From positions 1-64,000 of the forward strand of contig JAAAUF010000061.1 in assembly GCA_015499985.1 (NCBI GenBank): a stretch of DNA of 64,000 bases. The letters run 5' to 3'. Made by a program: the position numbers and the translations under genes. Positions 57,519 to 64,000 of the stretch are shown piece after piece. Source of the stretch: Haplosporangium gracile (lineage: Eukaryota; Mortierellomycota; Mortierellomycetes; Mortierellales; Mortierellaceae). Each line of letters begins with the position of its first letter. Within the stretch, counting starts at the first letter, position 1. The notes below the pieces were generated by a model. It did not search any database. It saw only the letters and a program-made list of their open reading frames with translations, and was not told the origin of the DNA.

Positions 57519-58625
57519 TGTTCGGATGTTGATCTTTGATGGTTTGAGGTTGAATGCGTGTGAGTTGAATGAAGTAAGGAAGAAAGGGGAAAGGCGAGGA
57601 AGGAAGTAAAGGGAAAGACTAGGAAGGAAGGAAGTAAGGGAAGAAGAAAAGAATGAGAAATGAAGAAGGATGGAAAGAGAGCAAGGAGAGAAGAAATAAA
57701 GCAGTGGCGAACATAATAGCGAGTAAGCGAGACTTTTGTTAAGGCGCGCAGTCGAAAGCAACGGAGCACCAAAAAAAAAAAAAAAAAAAAATCAATTTTT
57801 GGATAAAGACAATAAGATGATACATACGAAGGGGAGATGGGAAAGGGAGGCGATGACGATGGCGCTGGATGGTGATGATGGAGTGCACCCGGGTACCTGA
57901 GGGGAGGAATAGTTAGGTGTACAAACTGGCTGTCTGATCATTGATGGGCGCGGAAGGGGGAGACAGATAGAGTCGCGTCCTGTCCGAGCCCAAATGGGAC
58001 TAGCACTGATGAAACGATTCTTTTTTGATGAAATACCATTTGTTCACTTGCTTCCTCCCTTCCTTCCTTTGCTTACAGGGACCCCTGCCAGTGTTGTGTT
58101 ATGTGTGTAATTCATTCATAGCCAGTCGAGTCATCTGTCTAAAGAGTCGGGTATGAGTTTGTTTTGCTATCTGTCGCTTTCTTACACACACACCAAACAC
58201 TCAAGCCAATTTAGCCATCCCCATCGCTCACTGCCTTTTTTTAATTTCACATTTTTGCACGTTGCTTCCCTTCCTTCCTTCTTCCTTCTTCCTTCTCGCT
58301 CTCGCTCGTTCGATCCCTTCTTTATCCCTTCCTTCTTTATCCCTTCCCCACAGACCTTCTTCCTCTCACTCACACATTTATATCCGTCATATACCCTTCA
58401 TCTCTCGCCCACCCATCCCTTTCCTTCTCTTCTTCTCTCTAATGTCATAACCAATCACCATAATAAAAAATAATAACCAACCCTTTTTCACTTTTCTCCC
58501 TTCCTCCTTCCTTTCCTCCATGTGTCAAACGTAATCAAACCAAAACAACTCACCCTCTCTCAACCCTTTTCACAAGCACGCACTTTTCATCTCCCTTCTT
58601 TGTCGACCCCCATAACTGACTGACC
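57519..58625. promoter_or_regulatory. Divergent promoter of the F-box gene and ATG4
   Basis: This 1.1-kb spacer is purine-rich on the plus strand at 57555-57690 (CT leader of the F-box gene). It has an A run at about 57772-57790, and CT-rich sequence at 58255-58560 leading to ATG4, with duplicated TCCCTTCCTTCTTTA-like units near 58310-58345. No gene is supported. Confidence 0.55.
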
Positions 58626-61600
58626 ATGGACTGTACTACAACGACATCATCGTCAACAACAACGACGACGACAAAGACAACAAAAACGGCGGTCAAGGGG
58701 CCACCCGCGTCCTTACCTGCTGCACATCTGCCTCTACTCCCACTCGAGGTGCGGCCGTCCTTCACACGCAGCAGGAGTCAGCAGAACCTCGCCAGTCCCA
58801 CCCGTCTCTACAACACCGTCAGCAGCGCCCTGGGCAGGTCCCGCGTCGACCTGCTGTCATCACCCTCCTCCGAGCAACCCCCTGCAGTCCCTCCTATCCC
58901 CTCGAGCTATACTGCACAGAGTCCCTCTGCATTCGCCACCATGCAAAAGGTCTACCACTCATACGAGGACATCTCCTTCTGGTCAACCCTATATGCACAG
59001 CATCATATCCACACCCGCCAGGAGAACCAAGGAGGTGAACAGCAGCACCTACAGCAGCAGGGGTCACCCGAGGCAACGTCGACTGCAGCTTCCTTCTACC
59101 TTGCAGCCGAACAGCACCAGCAGCGGCGGCGGCAACAGCAACGGCAACAGCACTGTAGGGAAGCAACCGGATCTATCAAGGTTTGGCAGGTACTCACAAA
59201 AACGGTACTCGACGACCCTGCCACAAAGCCCACTCAGGAACAACCTCAAAAGCAACAGCAACAGCAGTCATTGTCGCGACCGAGCATTCATTTTGAACGC
59301 CTTCCCATCAAGGTCCAGACATCAGCATCGGCACTGTCCCCCGACGGTCACCCATTCTCCATTGTCTTCTTCTTCACTGTCGAGTTTGCACCAGTGACCC
59401 TCTGGTACCTCGAGTCTGCTTTTACTCAGTCTTCAACCGTCCATGAGCACATGGAACTCATGGGTACCTTTCAACCCAACGACACGCGGGATCCAACCTC
59501 GTTTTATATCTACGAGACTCATGCATTCAACATTGTCCAGCCGTTACAAGAAGACACCATGCTCGATATTCATGTCCAGAACCCAGCCGGAACAATCTAT
59601 GCCGAGTTCTCATACACGTTTATCAAGGAGCCTAAAACGGGCACCTCGACCTCAAGCTTGTCGTCCTCCACATTGTCCCTGCCGAATTCTCCCAGGACTG
59701 CAGCACGTCAGGAAAAGAGCAGCTGCAGCAGTACTGACGACACCAATGGCATCGCTCCCGCCGCCGCCGCCACCACCACCACTGCGGCCTCTCTCCTTGC
59801 AGCTGCGACAATTACAGCACAAACAACAATCGCGGCAAAAAAAGGTGTAGAAAGACCCCTTTCTCCCGCCCTGTCACCCTTGGACGGCTATGACCTTGTC
59901 GAGCGGGAATCGCCCTCCTTTCCTGGATATTTCCCCGTATTCAAGGATGAACAGTCTTCTGCTTTTTCGTCTTCTCCATCACTCTCCTCCTCGACCAAAA
60001 AGACAGAGTCCAGTGTACCCTCCCTTCCTAGCAACTCTGTCATCAGCGAGTCAAGCACACAAGCTTCTCTTCTTCACAACTCCGTTACCGTCACAGAATT
60101 TGAGCAGGACGAGATTGAGCAAGAAGACGACGAGCACGATGAATCTGAAGCAGTCTTTGTCGAGAGCCTCTCAGAAGAACCAGACGCTGGAGAGCACTTT
60201 ATGCAAGCGACCTCCGAGTTTTTCTCAAAGATGGGGTAAGGACCACGCACATCAGGACCTCCGTTTGTCATCTTGTACATCATGAACTCGTGCCTCTTTT
60301 TTGTCTTTACAAGCCTGCCCTAATTGTTTTACTCCTTGCTGTATGTGGAATAGGTATTGGTTGTATAACTCCAAGGTCGTTCAGTACATTGCTCGGGACG
60401 ATCGGTCACGGATAAAGACCCTATTTCAGACAGACGATATTTGGATCTTGGGAGTCATCTATACTTTTGATCGTAAGTAACATCATCGAAAAAAAAAAGA
60501 AACCGACGGAGAATGGGTGGCCCCGTTTCGCTCTCTCGCTCGGACACCAAGAAGAAATGAAAATAAGTGAGCACGCCGTTAACGCAATTTAATTCTTTGA
60601 ATGGTTCAAAAATTCAAAACTTAGAGAGCGAGCTGCCCCTCTCACTGCACGAAGCTCCGCGCTCTCGAAAGAGCTCAACGCTACAGGCACATGCCATTAC
60701 AGCCAGTCGATCAGGAGGAAATGGAGGGGGTGGTGGAGGAGGAGGAGTTGTAGTAGGCGATCCAAAAGGCAGCTCGGCGAGCAGCACAAGCCCAGTATCC
60801 GACCACGGCGGTCCTGACCTCTTACAGCCCAAGCTTATGATGGACCGTCCAAGGTCTCACACCATTTCCTCGCCCAGGGCAAGAGCAGACTCGGACGCCC
60901 ACTCCAGGATAAGCACCTTTTCTCGGAGACAGGACAGTTACGTAGACATACCACGGTCAAGGAGCAAGGAGCGGAAACTGGAGAAGCAGAGAGAAAAGGA
61001 ATTGGCCAAGGAGGACGCCAAGGCCAAGAAACTGGCGCGAGCCAAAGAGCGTGAACTGGAAAAGGAGCAGCAACGGCAGCTGGAGCGTGAAAAGGCCAAG
61101 GAGAAGGCTCGTCTCAAGGAGCTGGACAAAATCCAAAAGTTCAAGGCCAGGATCTCACACCCCCACCTTGACCGCAATAGCGCCCTTGACGGATCCAGGC
61201 ATCTTTCAGCCATCCTCGCGCTCGACTCCAAGGAGCATGGGTACCTTAATGTCCAACGTGAACCTGAGCGGAAATCGCAATCCATACATGGCTACCAACA
61301 TGAGGACAGGCCAAATGTCGGACTCGGTCTATCCACGGACGCTGTCGGACCAAAGCAACAGGAAGAATATATGACCAAGGAGTATCCACAGGAACCTGCA
61401 CCACCGGAATCATCGCCTGAACATTCTCCACCTCCGCCAAGTGAGCGTCCACGGTCCACCAAGCAACGTCTGCTCCACCTTCCATCTGCACTTTTGACCA
61501 ACCTTCCACGACAGAGGTCGCCATCATCTTCTAGCATTGCGTTGAACAAGTCCTGGAGAGCTATCTCTCCTCGATCGCCCACTTCTCGGAGTACGTTACC

Positions 61601-64000
61601 ACTGGTCGCCACCATCTCTTCGCCATCGATGCCTTCTCTTCCTCATTTTCCGTCGAACCCCTCCAGCCCTCAGTCACCAGAACTGGAGTACCCCGCCGGT
61701 ATCTTGGACCCGGATGAGACCTCCGAGACCCGACCCGACACCAACGGTATTTCAAGGAGAGACCTGAGCTCTTCTTCGCGACTCTCGACTACGTCTCACC
61801 TCTCGGCTGAAAGGCCTGCCATTGTGCCAGTTCCTTCACCTAATCGCGCAACTCTTACGCGATTTATGACTGATTTTCAATCGAGAATTTGGTTTACATA
61901 CCGCAAAGAAATATCCAGGATCGAACCATCTTTCTACACGTCGGACGCGGGATGGGGCTGCATGATGCGGACGGGCCAAAGCTTGCTGGCTCAGGCCTTT
62001 GTTCAGGTCATGCTCGGTCGAGGTATGTCTCATCTTGAGCGAAAGTATGTACCAGTCATGTCATTGTGATCGGAGGCGTAGGTTTGTTCTGACTCTATAT
62101 TAATTTTTCTTTTTCTTTCGTTGTGGTAACTCTGGACTCATGTAGACTGGCGCGTGGGTCCTTCGGCATCAGAGGAAAGCTGTAAAAAGTACTCGACCTT
62201 ATTGAGCTGGTTTGCGGATGAGCCTGATCGGTACTACAGCATTCACAGCATTGCGAAAATGGGTGTTGCCTTGGACAAGCGAGTTGGCGAATGGTTTAAT
62301 CCCTCCACTGTCGCTCACGCTCTCAAGTAAGCAACTCTTATGCGTATTCATGGCACACACTCCGTTATACTCTGCAGAGGACCATTTTTCTTTGTCAGTG
62401 CTTTGCTAATTGCCTCTTTTTCTTTTGGTTATAGGCGTCTTTCCTATAAGCACCCGGATTGTCCTGTTGCGATTATGGTTTCGATGGACGGCACAATCCG
62501 TATAACAGATCTGGTAAATGCAGCAACAGGAAAGGAGATCAGGAGTGCGCAATCCTATGCTCACGGGATGACATCTTCAGGAAGTCTCGACCCACAATGG
62601 CAACCACATCAGCCATCAGGACAGTGGAAGCCTGTGGTGGTGATGATGCCTGCTCGCTATGGACTCGAGAAGCTGAAGGAGGGCTATGTGGCCAACTTGA
62701 AGCAGCTCTTCAAAATACCCCAATTTCTTGGTATCGCCGGTGGACGACCCGGCCGATCGCTCTACTTTGTTGCTTACCAAGGTACATGTCCCCATGACAC
62801 TTGACTGCAGCATTAATTTTTATTACTGCTATGTTGTTTTCTTTTGTGCTCCCTCCTGACGTTCTTTGATGTCCAACCGTTTTATACAATTAGGCAACGA
62901 GTTGTTTTATTTTGATCCACATACTGTCAAGGCTCGGGCGACCCATGAAGAGATGTCGCAATGTCCTTCATTCGTAAGTCATCCTACTTCACGCGTCCAC
63001 AAGAGTGAAGACTGCAATTTTCATGAGTTTATCCTGAAGAGCTAACAGTCAGATTTTCATCTCACTTATATAGAGCTACCACTGCAACGTGGTGCGGACG
63101 ATGGATATTATGGAGCTGGACCCCTCGATGATGCTTGGATTCTTGATTCGGTCGATGCAGGACTTAGTGGAGTTGATGGCGGAAATGAAGCATAGCATGG
63201 ATCAGCGTTATTCGTTGTTCACAATCATCGGAAACACTCCCCTCATCACAGCCCCCGTGTCAGCTCCAGCCCCGATTCCAGCTCCAGTTCACGCGCCAGT
63301 TCCAACTTTTGCGCCAACTCCAATTTCTGCGCCAGTTCCAACTTTTGCACGTGCTTTTACTCCTACGCGAGCTCACACTCTTGCGCCATCTCTTATTCCG
63401 GCGTCAGCTCCAGTTCCAATTCCAGCTCCTATTCTCGCGCCAGTTCAGACTTCCGCACCAGCTCCAATCTTTGTGCGTGCCCATACTCATACGCCAGCAC
63501 CCATACTCGCGCCATCTCTTATTCCAGCACAATCTCCAGTTCCATCCCCTGCTCCAGTTCTGACTCCAGCTCTACCTATTTCCGCTGTGGCGCTCAACAA
63601 AGAGCTTGCAGTTGTGAATGTCTTTGTCCACCGGGCTTCAACTGACATGCCTACACCTGATCAGGAAGTTCCAGAGTTAGAAGAGATGGCGGTGGAGGGC
63701 GAGGATGAGGAGGAAGCGAAAGATGGAGTGGTGGTAGTAGAAGAAGAAGCGGTAGTGGAGATGGAGGAGGAAGAGGTAGTGGAAGAGGAGGTAGTAGAGA
63801 GCATTGTGATGGACTTCACGTTTGAAGTACTTGAGCAAGTGGCATTGGAGCTAGCGAAATCTCAAACCGGCGAGGCCCCTGCTATAGCAGAGAACAAGGT
63901 TGAGGAAAAGGCGAGGGAGAAGGAGGAGGAGAAGCTGGTGGCGGTGGTGGTGGAAGAGGGCGTTCTTATCTCCCCACAAGAAGACGTCAACTCAACGACG
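58626..64000 (+). CDS. ATG4: ATG4 cysteine protease, exceptionally large, 3' end beyond window
   Basis: Atg4 processes and delipidates Atg8 during autophagy. Exons: 58626-60235, 60354-60472, 60625-62022, 62146-62326, 62435-62781, 62894-62973, 63074-64000 (open at the edge); at least 1554 aa against about 400-500 in yeast or animals. Residues 1-535 are a novel extension: poly-Thr start, Gln/His runs, a beta-rich block at about 220-340 (IHFERLPIKVQTS, FSIVFFFTVEFAPVTLWYL, FNIVQPLQEDTMLDIHVQ) and Ser-rich linkers. The peptidase starts around FFSKMGYWLYNSKVVQYIA and DDIWILGVIY. A 390-residue basic/Ser-rich insert with an Arg/Lys/Glu helix follows. The catalytic Cys motif is TSDAGWGCMMRTGQSLLAQ, then GGRPGRSLYFVAYQG and the Asp/His of FYFDPHTVKA, ending with DPSMMLGFLIRSM. 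A Pro/Ala/Val repeat and an acidic tail then continue past 64000. Start ATG 58626 is in a plausible context (ACCATGG). Confidence 0.88.

Noticed and set aside
57519..57761. 81-residue hydrophobic N-terminal extension of the F-box protein
   Set aside because: It is translated from CT-rich leader; the ATG at 57518 begins directly with the F-box LPxE motif.

Overview
The window is nuclear DNA of a filamentous fungus. Genes carry many short GT-AG introns (about 50-575 nt), spliceable with TAG/CAG acceptors and occasional CTAAC-like branch sites. Leaders are CT-rich on the coding strand, coding GC3 is high, and regulatory proteins hold long Gln/His/Ser/Thr-rich disordered stretches. HIS1, a fused NUP98-NUP96 gene, a CDC25-type RasGEF and the TEA factor fit an early-diverging lineage, most likely Mortierellomycotina/Mucoromycota. 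This placement is inference; I could run no search.

Layout: 0-4.1 kb holds about 2.8 kb without a gene and then a damaged pepsin-type aspartic protease (+). HIS1 (+, 4.6-6.1 kb) converges on a TEA/ATTS transcription factor (-, 6.5-9.2 kb), followed by 4.4 kb of non-coding DNA. Next come ATM1 (+), a WD40 protein with an acidic SIM-bearing N-terminus (-), adenosine kinase (-), an SH3-WW-RasGEF CDC25 homologue (+), an intronless NYN-domain protein (+), a CSC1/OSCA channel (-) and UFD1 (-). UFD1 is divergent from NAA35/MAK10 (+). Then come NUP98-96 (-), MON1 (-), an F-box-type protein (-) and the start of a very large ATG4 (+) that runs off the right edge.

The genes are mostly unrelated housekeeping and signalling functions with no operon logic. 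MON1 and ATG4 both serve autophagy and vacuolar trafficking, and UFD1 and the F-box protein serve the ubiquitin system. Three divergent pairs share promoters (ADO1/CDC25, UFD1/NAA35, F-box/ATG4). I saw no tRNA, rRNA, CRISPR array or intact transposon. Exon boundaries were derived by hand: for each gene the exon phases were made consistent and summed to a whole number of codons, so most models are internally coherent although untested by RNA.

Most notable: (1) the TEA factor carries a C-terminal domain resembling the animal TEAD YAP-binding fold; (2) ATG4 has a very long N-terminal extension, a long insert and a Pro-rich/acidic tail, and its first 5' splice site contains an in-frame stop; (3) perfect Gcn4-type sites lie inside the HIS1 intron; (4) NUP98 has a run of symmetric phase-1 FG exons; (5) UFD1 and NAA35 have tiny first coding exons; (6) the protease gene has both a stop codon and a broken splice phase.
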